From Phallusia mammillata (lineage: Eukaryota > Chordata > Ascidiacea > Phlebobranchia > Ascidiidae), in assembly GCA_003260075.1 (NCBI GenBank), contig QLIY01000534.1:1-64000 (forward strand): 64,000 nucleotides of DNA. The letters run 5' to 3'. Under the pieces are notes generated by a model. That model did not search any database. It had not been told where the DNA came from and was given only the letters and a program-made list of their open reading frames with translations. The position numbers and the translations under genes are program-made. How positions within the stretch are numbered: the stretch's first letter is position 1; the number at the start of each line of letters is the position of its first letter. This document shows, piece by piece, positions 13,501 through 27,120 of this stretch.

Positions 13501-16500
13501 AAAATATATAAAAAACTGAATTGATTTACGGCAATGAACGTAATTAATTGGTTCAAAACCTTTACGGGTCTTCAACTACTACTGAGCAATTTATTGAACG
13601 TATACCATCAGTGGCCTTAAGTATACATTTAAAGAATTTTTTCTGTAGTTTACATTGTACCTTAAAGGCAAAAAACGCAATAGCAATCAACTATACTACA
13701 GTCGTAATGAAAGTAAACTGCGTTTTAATCATAAATATGCTTGAAAATAAAGGAAAATATATGAACATAATTCAATGCAAAACTTTAACCAGTACGTAAA
13801 TGATTACAAGACCCACCTAGCTATACTGAGAGTCACAACGTAGCAACCTCTCTTCGTGTCCACATCCGACATCTGATCCAAGGACTCTGGGGGGGGGGAC
13901 AATTTAAATAGAAAACATACCTACAATGGTAAATTTAGTGATTTTTTTAAACTGCAGTTTAGCTAAAATACAAAAAATAAATAAAGTATTTGGATATGGA
14001 ACTAAAGATGTCAGTTAGGCAAAACGAATATTCGACCATATTTATTCAACGAGTCCGTTACTCCTAAAAAATTCCATCATTTGTTTCACTATGTCATAAA
14101 TAAAGCCTTTGTCTAACTACAACAGTATATAAGTTTTCTTAGTTTATAAATTATAACTATTAAATTGCCCATTTCTTATTTTAAATTTTATTTAGGGTTA
14201 ACTGGAGTCGCTTTTAACCAAAAACATATCAATTAAATGATAACTTTTCGGCAAAAATGCTCAACGTAGCACAAAGCTATTAGTTCACATTAGATCACTA
14301 AGGCAAAAATGCAATAGCAATCCAATATACTGCAGTCGTAACCAACGTAAAGTGCGCTTTAATTGTAAATGAGCTTGAAAATGAGCAAAAATATACGAAC
14401 ATAATTAATGCAAAAATTTTACTAAATAAGTAAAATGTTACAAAACCCACCTCGCAATGCTGAGAGTCACAACATAGCAACCTCTCTTCGTGTCCACATC
14501 CGACATCTGATCCAAGGACTCTGTGATGATCTCTTTCTGGAGGACGTTTAGGATGACACTGATCCCTCCGTTCTGGATAAATGCACGCGCAAAACTACCG
14601 CTGTCTTCAATATCCATCGGCTGCAAAACAATAAATGATTGAAACTAATTAAACTCGGAATTTTAGGCTAACTATCCCTATACGGTCTATATTATAGTAC
14701 AGAGTGCGCCTAACTATTTTGTGACAAAGGGTTTGTGGCTTTTACAATGCTGTCAAGTTTAAAAAAAACACTCGTACGGTCGGTCGTATAAGCAATATGG
14801 ACAGCCTATTTTATCACACAATCCACATGTTCAAATATCACATTAGCCTGAAGAAAATGTTTTAATGGACAACAGTTTTGACTTTACTGTCCCAGCAAGT
14901 CATTGCAGTTAACAAACCAAAAGTTATTTCAAAAATAAAATCAAGAACTTTTCCAGTTGTTTCTCATTCATTTTAGGCAACGGAGTAACAGCCCAGTTTT
15001 AAACGTTTTAGACCAGTGGTTCTCAAAGTATGGGTCGCGCAGGGGCAAAAAATGGGTCGCGCTTTGGTGATTCAATTCTGCCCAAACGAACTATTACTGC
15101 ATTAAGTAAACACAAACGAATTTACTTAATGTTGTAGTAAAGTCCCCTCACTCGACCACGTGGTACAGTAAAATGAACCAATCATTGCAACATACTGACA
15201 AGTCTTCCAATTTTACTGTTACGCACATGGCAATTGTTACGTCATAGCAAGGGGAATAAAAGTTAATCATGCGAAACTGAACGTAGCGTTTGAGGATAAG
15301 TAAGTATTCGTACAAGGAAACATTTTTAGATTTGGGATTCACTTCAATCAATGATCATGGTGCTGCAAAGCCACAATGTGTGTTGTGTTATGTAGTATTG
15401 TTGAATCGAACTCGTTAAACGTGCAGCCATTTTGACAGGGGCAGGCCCAGTGCGGCCACGACGTGGCCTCGAAATTGTTACATTTTTTGATGTTTGAGGC
15501 GTGCAAAAACATTAAACTGCCTTGTAATACCTCTGGCCNCGGTCAAAAAAGTTTGAGAACGACTGTTTTAGACCATAATGGTTTGCCATCTAGTTCTGAA
15601 GACTCAATACTTTTTATGCAACCGATTCAAGTTTATTTCCAATTTTAGGTTAAGACCTACTAAAAGACATCATAGATCACCAGTTAAGAACCAATAAAAA
15701 CAAAAAATTCACTAAAATAATCACTAATTGAAAAAGTACTACTTTAATCTATTATGTTTTAGCAGCATGAGAGGGGGGGGGGAGAACTCGTTAAACGTGC
15801 AGCCATTTTGAGATGGACTGCTATGCGGCGACGACGTGGCCTCGAAATTGTTACATTTTTTGATGTTTGGGGGGGGGGTTCAATACTTTTTATGCAACCG
15901 ATTCAAGTTTATTTCCAATTTAAGTTCAAGACCTACTAAAAGACATCATAGATCACCAGTTAAGAACCAATAAAAGCAAAAAATTCACTAAAATAATTGA
16001 AAAAGTACTACTTTAATCTATTATGTTTTAGCAGCATGAGAAGGAAATTTTAAATTTATTGCAATATGTACCTGATTCTGCTGTTCAACTGGCATTAACA
16101 AACCACTCAAAACTTCAAGGTTGTACTGAAGACGAAATATGTTCATGTCGTGTGTATTGGCGCGGAACAGAAGGTCAGATGACCTGAAAATCATGTGACA
16201 AAATCAGATTTCAATTCAGCGTATTTAAAACAAGAATTTCAATTTTTTTACCTCTGCTTTCTGCTGGACGACTTGCCGTCGATTGACATTGAACCTTCCA
16301 TTTGTTCTGAACCCGACGACACGGTAGATGCTGAGTCACTCTCGTTGATGTCACCAAGTGCTGAGTCAGTGTCACCTAAAATGGCATCAAGTTGAAAAAC
16401 AACATATTTTGATATGTAACATGCGCATATTTTCTTAATGTGCAGATATTTAAAAATGAATTGCTTTTGTATGAAGAAGATATTACGTTAGTTGCTGTAA

Positions 16501-19500
16501 TCTCAACAAAGTTTATAGATTTAAGATTACTACTTCTTCTACAAACAGTTAAAATGAACATAAATTCATTACTGGGATCAGCCCTGAAGCGTTCATGCAG
16601 ACCAGCGATCACAGCATACCCATTTATAAATCATAGTACGCCAGGCCTATTTAAGACGTTATTACCGAATCAAACCGGTCTTCCATTTGGCAAGGCGTAG
16701 GCTAAACAAATCTAGCCTGCGGTGGGATTCGAACCCACGACAAGAATCTTTCCGGGACTCGCCCTCTACCAACTGAGCTTTAAACAACACTCTATCAAAA
16801 ACCACCAAAGATTGCTATTTTAGCTGTCAAGGTAGTGATTTTCTCAAGGTTTAGTTTTTTTGCGGCTCCCTCACACTTAAAAAACTACCATTTGGCCCCG
16901 ACAATAAAAAAGTTTGAGAAGCACAGTACTAATTGAATACAAATTTCCTTCTATTATAACACATTAAAGTCGGTTTCTTACAAATATCGGTGACGTCGAT
17001 GCTTCGTTTTAGTCTCGGGGGGGGGGGGCCGAAATATGTTCATGTCGTGTGTATTGGCGCGGAACAGAAGGTCAGACGACCTGAAAATCATGTGACAAAA
17101 TCAGATTTCAATTCAGCGTATTTGAAACAAGAATTTCCATTTTTTACCTCTGCTTTCTGCTGGACGACTTGCCATCGATTGACATTGAACCTTCCATTTG
17201 TTCTGAACCCGACGACACTGTAGATGCTGAATCACTCTCGTTGATGTCACCAAGTGCTGAGTCAGTATCACCTAAAATGGCATCAAGTTGAAAAACACCA
17301 TATTTTTATATGTAACATGCGCATATTTTCTTAAAGTGCAGATATTTTAAAAAGCGGGTAATTTTTTTACAGTTTGTTTAGCAAAACGTTAAAGTCAGTT
17401 TCTTACAAATATCGGTGACGTCGATGCTGCGTTTTAGTCTCGGATCAGTCGGCAGGAGCAGGAGTAATTTTCTCACAGAGTTTGTGATCTGAGGTTGATC
17501 GAGATCGGTTAGTTGAAACAAAACATCGAAGACCTTGTTTCCCAAGTTGGCCAGGATCACTGATGGAAGTTTTTGTTCCTAAGCAACAAGGGGTTGAATG
17601 GCTGCGTTGCGCCATGCACTGCACGTGACCAAGACCTACCACGCATCAATGACGATTTTGCATGGCATATGGATACATTAAGGAAAAAAATAGAATAAAT
17701 TAACACACTATTGTTACCACTATTGAAAAACAAATTGAAAAAGACTATATTTGTTGATAGACTGAATTGATTCGGTATATATAATCCCTCTTGCAAGCCT
17801 GCTAGATTCGATAAGGTACTGACTGTAGTCAAAATAGCTATGCAACATAGGCTAAAAAACTCCATGATTAAAATTGGAATGACTAAAAAGCTTAGAATAA
17901 ATGGAATGACATAATGCTGCATACAAACAAAGGCTAAATTTCAACAAGATTTATCAAATATTTTTCTGTACGACGTTCACCTGTTAAGTTAAAAAAAGCC
18001 TTGAGTTATTTAAATAACGTAATAAAGCAAACTTTACAAACCAGTTCTAGCAGTGCTTGATTTTTCATAGAACTTTCCTCCTCAATCTGCATTGCTGAAA
18101 CCGTTGACGACGTTTTTGCAACTACCACCTATAAAATTTAGAAATTTAATAATGAGGAAAAAATTGTCCAATTTTGCACACAAGAATTTTGCCTTTTATA
18201 CTTTAGGAAAAGCTTTTTTTTAATAAAGAGCTTTTGCCAAACACCAAAACTCCAAAACCGTCCGTTCATAACTGTATAGCAAGCAAAAGCCATGACCTGC
18301 CGTCAAAATTAGGGGGGGGGGGTATAATTATTATATTATACTATAATACCTCTTGCAAGCATACTAGTTTAAGGTTCTGACTATGCCCCATAGGCTAAAA
18401 ACAAATGATTAAAATTGAAATGACTTCAAATAAATGGCATAAAGTAGTCAAAAACGAAGCTGAATTTCAACAAGACTTTTTCAAATGTTTGAAAGTACGA
18501 CTTTCACCTGTTAAAAATGAAATTTGAAGCCTTGAGTTATTTAATTAAGGTAATAAAGCAAACTTTACAAACCAGTTCCAGCAGTGCTTGATTCTTCATA
18601 GAACTTTCCTCCTCAATTTGCATTGCCGAAACCGTTGACGACGTTTTTGCAACTACCACCTATAAAATTTAGATATTTAATGAGGAAAAAAATTGTCCAA
18701 TTTTGCACACCAGAATTTTGCTTTTTATACTTCAGGAAAAGCTTTTTTTTAATAAAGAGCTTTTTCCAAACACCAAAACTCCAAAAACGTCTGTTCATAA
18801 CTGTATAGCAAGCAAAAGCCATGACCTGCCGTCAAAATTATGACTTGATTGTTAATACATAGTATACGTATTTTGAAACGTGATTCAAGTTACAATCAAT
18901 TAGAATATACAATCAATTAAATAAACTTACATCAAAATTAATCAAGAGATTGTTTTTTTCTACAGATTGTTTTTAGCATATTTTGTCAAAAAATCAGTGC
19001 ATTGGGGTCTATAGAAACAACAACATAAATACTAAAAACAACTTAAAAAATTCTTACTTGGTATTCTGCAAAATTGCAATCCTGTAGCAACAAGCGGTCA
19101 TTGGAGAACGGAATCACTCTATCGTTGACTAGAAGCTGCACATATTCTGCTAACATCTCAATCGATGCTGCAATTTTTCTTCTAATACTACGGACGGTTT
19201 CGTTGCCATGCGTTGCTAAGCGGAAGTCCGGTCGGTTTGCTGCGTCACACCGCACTTCCAGAGTAATGGGAATTCCCCGAAACGACTCCCCGTGGGGTAA
19301 GAGTGAACGGGGTTCAGTGTGTAGCCATTCGATGTCGGTGATGTACTGGTAGACGATGTTGAGAAGGCGTTCGATCGTCAATGACTTGTTCGCTCGGCTA
19401 AACGGGCATAATGTTACAACTAAGAGAAGACCTGGGCATGGTACGACCAGACCTTTTGGTTGGTTCTGATCGGTTTAAGCTAAGGGTACTAAACAGTGGT

Positions 19501-22500
19501 GGGATTCAAATTTCCAATGGTGGAATTCAAATTTTTTGTCATGCTAACCGGTTCGCTGATCTCATGGGGGGGGGGCAGACATGGGCATGGTACGACCAGT
19601 GGGGTCGTTAAGACCATTTGGTTGGTTCTGATCGGTTTAAGCTAAGGGTACTAAACAGTGGGGGGATTCACATTTTTTGTCAGCTGGTTCGCTGATCTCA
19701 CAATACCAGTGGTGGGATTCAATTTTTTTGTCATGCTAACCGGTTCGCTGATCTCATAAAATTTCGTGAGACGGTTCTGTAGAACCGGCTGAATCCCACC
19801 ACTGGTACTTAAACATATTTCATGTGTTAAGCTGTATTGCTTTCATATTTACTGGCGTATAGTATAACACAAGAGACCATTTGTATGTGGCTTGTTACGC
19901 TAGGCTTTGTGCAATTAAGTTTGCAGTTTGGCGCCCAAAAAGTGCAAATCGAATAATGAAAACGCCTTTTCCAATACTAGATCGCGCGCAATACTAAGTT
20001 GGACGCAAGAAATAAGTTAAAAAGTTATAGAGGAGCAACGTACCTTCGGGTTGGAGTAGATATGGCGACCTCGGGAAGGATGTTTGCCGCTAAGATCTTG
20101 GTCGTCATGGTAACACCTTCTGCTATTGAAGGTGCTTCCTCGCCCGAATAACATGCCTGTGAATGTAAAAAAATGTTTTTTTCTCCACTTTGAAAAAGCG
20201 GCTCCACTGCTACAGTGCTTCGTGGTTTAGTGTTCGATTCCCTGTTTAAAATCAATAACCTGAAAACTTACATTCAATCTCTTGTAGCATTCGTTGAGAA
20301 ACTTGGAATGCAGAACTGATACATCTTTCTTCAGCTTCTGGGCAACATCTAAGTAGGAATATTTCACCAAAGCCACAATGGCTCGTTCAGCTACTTCAGA
20401 TGACTGACATTCCAAACATATCCGCCATAACATGTCGATTCCAATAAGGTCCAATTTTTCGACACTCTGAAAGTAAGGTTCACTTAGGACAGTGGTTCTC
20501 AACTCGTTTCAGGTCATGGACCAGTTCAATTAAATAAATATCGTGGACCTTGTTCAAGTTAAGATAAAGAAAGCATCCACAACAAGCACTTTGGCTTAAA
20601 AATGCAAAATTTCGATATTAAGCAACTAACAGCTAACAAAAAATGGCCAATAACTTAGATACGCCTTTTCCGTATTGAATATTCAATACATTATATGTAA
20701 CTAATTACAGGTTATCACCAAATATGACTAATGTCCTGTGGACCACGCAAAAAGTCATGGACTACCAGTTGAAAACCACCGATTTAGGGCGTTTTAAGGA
20801 CCCTTAAGTCAATAAACTTACATTAAGTTTACTTAAAACCAGTCTTTTTAAAGGCTAATGACGCATTATGCGTAAAATTTTTAGATTTACTTAAATCGTT
20901 TTGAAGATCCTTAAGTTAAGTGGCTATGATTAAAGTCTTACAATTAAAAGTTTGCTTGAATAAATCTAGTTTGATGATCACGCCAGACAAGTAAATTATT
21001 TCCAAAGCTTAAGCATAAATTTGTTACTTAAAAAAACCTACCTCATTTCATTTTATGTCAAACCACATTTCTTAAGAGGGGGGGGGGATGCAAAATCAAT
21101 TTATTTGAACAAATTGGTGACATTTTTGTGAAATGGAGTGTAAACAAAAGCACTGCCACATGTGTTTTTAGCATTATATACACTTTCCCCAAAATATATT
21201 GGACTAAAGCATAATAATTTACTTTTTAGCTTATATTTTGGTATTAATTACACCTAGTAACGGGGGGGGGGGACGCATTATGCGTAAATTTTTTAGATTT
21301 ACTCGAATCGTTTCGAAGATCCTTAAGTTAAGTGGCTATGATTAAAGTCTTACAATTAAAGTTTGTTGGAATAAATCTAGTTTAATGATCACGCCAGTCA
21401 AGTAAATTATTTCCAAAGCTTAAGTAAAAATTTGTTACTCAAAAAAAACCTACCTCATTTCATTTTATGTCAAACCACATTTCTTAAGACATAAGTGAAA
21501 TCAGTTTATGTCAATAGAAAAAGCCTACTTACAATGGTTCCATGGGAACGTTTTATCTTTTGCTCCTGAGCGTTTGTTGTCAACATAAAAGCACTGAAGC
21601 AATCGAAAAGCGACATCGTCAACTGTGGCACATCCAATTTCATCATACGATCTCTGTAAATTTACATGAAAATTGTAACAAAGGCTTACAATGTTGACGA
21701 TTTTGATTGTTTGCAATTTTAATGAAAAATGGGTGAATTCAACTAAAAGTTACAAAATGCTTTGAAACATTTGCGATGCACCGACCAAATACGTATGAAA
21801 CTTCTTCAGTCATGTACTTTAGCAAGTATAGACGTTTTAAAATTTTCCCGTTTTGGGGGCCTGTGGATGAACAGCTGGATCAACCTGGGTTAAAGTTTAG
21901 GAGGTCAACTTTAGATAACTAACTATCAAGTATATAAATTTGAAACAGTGAAACAAACCAGCGTTGGACAGAAAAGGAAACCAATTAGGGACGAAAACAA
22001 AATGTTTCTCTAAATGGAGGGGACCCAGCGGTTTTTCTTTTACATCAAACAAATAAAAAGACTGATTTTCCTTTAGGAAAAAACTAAACCGATAAGACAG
22101 GTTTTCCTTTAAGAACAAACACAAATAACAAGACTGTTTTTCCTTTAACAAACCAGCGTTAAATAGAAAAAAGGAAAACAAATTCGGACGAAAACAATAT
22201 TGTAATAAGAAAAACGGGATTTGGAAGAGAGAACTTTCGAAAAAGCAATGAAAGTATATATCAGGGGTACCCAAACTTTTTTGGTCTGTGGTCCAAATGT
22301 CTATTTGATAACGATTCGTGGCCCAGCATGTGCTGTAAATTTGGGCACACACACAAAAAAACACAAAAACAGGCGAAATGGTTTCCAGCAATGTATTTTT
22401 AATGAGATACATGCTTCTGAAATTTGGCTACAAGATTCGGAATTCTTTGCAAAAATTACGTTTTTCAAAACGAAGCGCATAATATTTACCGTATTAACAA

Positions 22501-25500
22501 TACAGTAGAATCTGTTCAAATGGCTCTGTGACCCATTGAAAATGTCTTGGTGGCCTAGTACTCCACAGTTTGGGAACCACTGGTATATATCAACACATTA
22601 CCAACCTGAACATAGTTTTCACTGTGTCCGTTTCCATATCACCGAGAATTCGACTAAACCATTCACAGCAAGCCTCTTGGTCTTCAACACAAGTTCTTCT
22701 GCAATGCACAAAATTGAAAAGTATAAATGGCTGTACACTTTCAAGTTTAACACCATGAGCATCCATCTTACTTTTTGGTGACCAGTGTGTCCCACACGTC
22801 CCTGGCACGGCTCCAAGACAAATACAATTCACCTTCTTTGAGCAGGAATTTAAGGAAATTCAAGTGCCACCACATATACTGAAAACATGGAAATTCAATT
22901 ACAACACTAATCATGTATGTACAACTAAGAAACGTTTCAATTGCCAAATGTTCTATTATCAACGAGTGTTTGTTGAACTCGGAACACCATTTTACATTAT
23001 ATTCATCACAGTACGGCAGGCCCATTGAAGACGCTATACCGAATCAGCCGGTCAACAAGCATCCACCACCATATGGCAAGGCTAGAAAAATCTAGCCTGC
23101 GGTGGGATTCGAACCCACGACAGGAGTCTTTCCGAGACTCGTGTTCATCTTATGCATTATATTCAATCTTATTTATTATGTCATAGTACGCAAGGCCCAT
23201 TAAAGGCGTTACACCGAATCAAACCGGTCTTCCAGGCAATCCCATATGGCAATGCATAGGCTAGAAAATCTGGGATACCGACTTGATTCTGTATAATATA
23301 ACGCCTTTAATAGGGCTGGTGCATCATGGTGTTTTATCCACAATACACAAAAAACAGGAAAAAATGCTGCTTACTGATTACCCTAAATACTACCTACATT
23401 TAACATTTCATACTACAGTTTTGCGAAACCTTTTTACAAATGAGCTCTTTAATAGTGATGGGACGAGTACCCGGTACTCGATATCGATGGTATCGAACGA
23501 TTTCAGTGGTATCGATATTCGTACTCGGTATCGAAATATTTTGTCTCTATTTTCGATACCAACCTGCATGCGAGTACCGAAGGCCGATTTACACTATAAG
23601 AATACGGGCAAGTTTATGCCAATATTTGCTTCCGACAGCACAAAATTGGAAAAAAGTTCCACCAGTTCACGTATATCTTTTACGTATGTTTGCTATCGCG
23701 TGGAGATTACAATTTTCGGCATGTGTGTTTGCACGCCTGTACCCCGACCATGGCAGATAAATTAGCCAGTGATATAAAACTAAGTACAATACTACACTTA
23801 AGTACTCGGTATCGAAGGTATATACATGTGGTACTCGTACTCGGTACTCGCTTCAAAACCTGGTATTGTCCCATTACTACTCTTTAATAATTCCGTATTG
23901 TACTTTAGACCCTTTCGCCCAAACAAACGGTATGATCAGTAGTTATAGGCAGGTTTTTTTAAGGTTTGGTTTGGGTGACCCCTAAGTAGTTTTAAGAGAC
24001 CGCAAGTGTTTCATTTAAATACCAAAAAATAGCCATATTTGCTTAAACGAATTATTTATTAGGCTACNNNNNNNNNNNNNNNNNNNNNNNNNNNNNNNNN
24101 NNNNNNNNNNNNNNNNNNNNNNNNNNNNNNNNNNNNNNNNNNNNNNNNNNNNNNNNNNNNNNNNNNNNNNNNNNNNNNNNNNNNNNNNNNNNNNNNNNNN
24201 NNNNNNNNNNNNNNNNNNNNNNNNNNNNNNNNNNNNNNNNNNNNNNNNNNNNNNNNNNNNNNNNNNNNNNNNNNNNNNNNNNNNNNNNNNNNNNNNNNNN
24301 NNNNNNNNNNNNNNNNNNNNNNNNNNNNNNNNNNNNNNNNNNNNNNNNNNNNNNNNNNNNNNNNNNNNNNNNNNNNNNNNNNNNNNNNNNNNNNNNNNNN
24401 NNNNNNNNNNNNNNNNNNNNNNNNNNNNNNNNNNNNNNNNNNNNNNNNNNNNNNNNNNNNNNNNNNNNNNNNNNNNNNNNNNNNNNNNNNNNNNNNNNNN
24501 NNNNNNNNNNNNNNNNNNNNNNNNNNNNTTTTTTGTGACGTCATAATGCACCGAGCGTGCTCGGCCGAGCACCGAGCATTAACGTGAGATGCTCGGTGCT
24601 CGACCAAACAGAACATTTGCAATTTTGGCACATCCCTATTAGGCTACTGGCAAATTTTTGGAAACCGCTGGAGAAATTTTCCCAAAACACCTTAAAAAAA
24701 CACTGGATAGGATCAAAACACAATATAGAATCTTACATCTGAGTGCTTGTATCGCTCGTCGATCACCAAATTCCCACACAACTCGAGTTCCTGCTGTTTG
24801 CTACTCTCCACTGCCATCTGGTGACAGCGGGTTAGACTCGAGACGACCAGTTTGACGATATCGTGTTGCCGGTTCAAATCATGTAGAAAACTGCGGTCTG
24901 GCTTGGTGGAGCGAAATTGCGACTTCACGATGGTTTTTGAGATATCGTGCATCTGTTTCAGTGCCGGAACCACCCATTGGTCCTTAATACAAGAGCATTT
25001 GATTGAGGTTGATTGGCGTAAGGTTTTGACAGTGCATCTTAACTTAATAGTTTGTAAAACTTAAAAGTTTAAAACAAACTGGAGAGTTTTAATTTGATTG
25101 GCCAAATTACTAGAACCCAAAAGTTTCATTCAATTTGGCGGATCAAATTCGCGTTAAAGCTCTCCTGTTTGTAAAAATTACCCAATTTATGTGTTTTTTT
25201 CCGAATACCTACTGTATTATTTTGGACATAAAATGGTGTCTATCGAGGCCACAGAGACTTTGACGTAACAATGGGTTAGATAACTTGCGTTTTATAAACA
25301 CTTTTATACTACTAGAGGGGACCTGCACTCGTGACTCCCTGAAATATCTCATAACTCCCACAGGGCCCCGGTTAAGAAACGCTGATGTATGATGAAATAA
25401 AGGGTTCCGCTTTTCCGTGGTATTAAAAAGTTTAGGCCAGTCATTCTGCAGACTGGCGTTAAATACGCTAATTAAGCAAACATTATGGAGTTGTCTTGCT

Positions 25501-27036
25501 GCAATAAGGTCCCTATCATGAACATTCAAAGACAAAACCATTTACAAAATGAAGTCAAATTTTTAATCTTAGTCAAACTTTGGTCCAAACTCGACCCGAA
25601 TAGCACGGCATGAGTTACAACTTTTGACCAGTCTACATATATATACAAATGTAACTACGCACTCCAGTACAAAACCCTTAGACACCATTGCATATCGGCC
25701 CCTGATATAAAACGTCGGCACGTGATTCTCAAAGTGTGATTTGCAACTTAGCTCACATAAAAAAAACTATTTGCAACTTTAGCTAAAAAGACGTTCATCG
25801 TGTACTGTACAAACTTCAAATGATACACATAAATTCGTAACTGGGATCAGCCCTGAAGCGTCAATGCAGACCAACAATAACAGCATACTCATATATAAAT
25901 CATAGTACTTCAGGTCTGTAAAGACGCTATACCGGATTAACCGGTCGCCTGTACGAATTTCTTACCTTTTTAATGTCTTCAATACACCTGACAATGAACG
26001 ACTTTTTGAGTGAGTCCTTCACATAAGAAGATTCGCTCAGTATTGCGTTGTGCGCCCGGAGCGCTAAATCCACTAGGTGGGGTGAGAGTTTCGGTAAATG
26101 GGCAAGATCCCACAGCAGTGTTAACACCTGAGAGATAAAAACACAATAAAAATATGTTCAATGAGTGTTTTAGACGGTCATTACTGACTTTAATTGTATG
26201 TTCTTTTTGTAGGTTTAAGCTGTTACTAATACTTTTGTACAGTGCCAAAGACGGCCAAGCAATTAGGTAAAATACAATAACACGTAACACATACAAATAA
26301 ACATGGGTAAAAAAAAACTTTTTATGCAACAACATTTTGAATAACTTTACATTTTGTAGTTATATAATCAACAAACAATTAAAACAGTAATTCAGTGGAA
26401 ATAACAATTCTTCCTATTTTTTTATTTAGGCGTAACCGGCGTCTATAAGTTGCCATTCCCCGATGTATACAATGTAATTATGTAGCACTAAGGTATGCCT
26501 TTATATTTAGCAGTTTAGATTCTAGTCACCTTTTCCATGTCGCGACCAGACTTAGTGTTGTGGCCGATTCTGCCGATGAATGAAACCAACTGTTGGCGCG
26601 CTTTTTCTCCTTGCGTCAGCCACGATTTATGAATGAGCGAAAAAAGCAAGTCGAGCTGTTGCTCATTCAGCTGTGGGGAAGCCCCTGATATGATTGACTG
26701 AACGTTCTCCGATACTGACAAGCTTGCGTTGTCCTGTGAAAAAGAAAACAAACGCGTTTTTGATTGGGTAGTTACTACCTTTGGCATTCAGTATGGTCAG
26801 TTAATTTGCATTTCATAATCTGACTTGAATTAAGTATAGCAGAATTTTACTAGGGTTCGATCCACTAGTTGTGGATCGCTTAGAACATGTTGAGAAACCA
26901 CTGTTTAATACGATCAAAATACATGTATTATTGTCTTGGACTAAGTTTGGCGTGCTAAGTAGGGATGTTCAAAGTAGAATAATTGGGCATTCTAGAATAA
27001 TTGATGCGAATCTAGAATATCGAATCCAATTCTTAT

Positions 27037-27120
<84 letters not shown>

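Noticed and set aside
16725..16790. Functional tRNA gene
   Set aside because: A and B boxes are present but the acceptor stem does not pair and the sequence continues into a repeated SINE body found several times in the window.
24015..24631. ORFs made mainly of X residues
   Set aside because: They translate the N gap.
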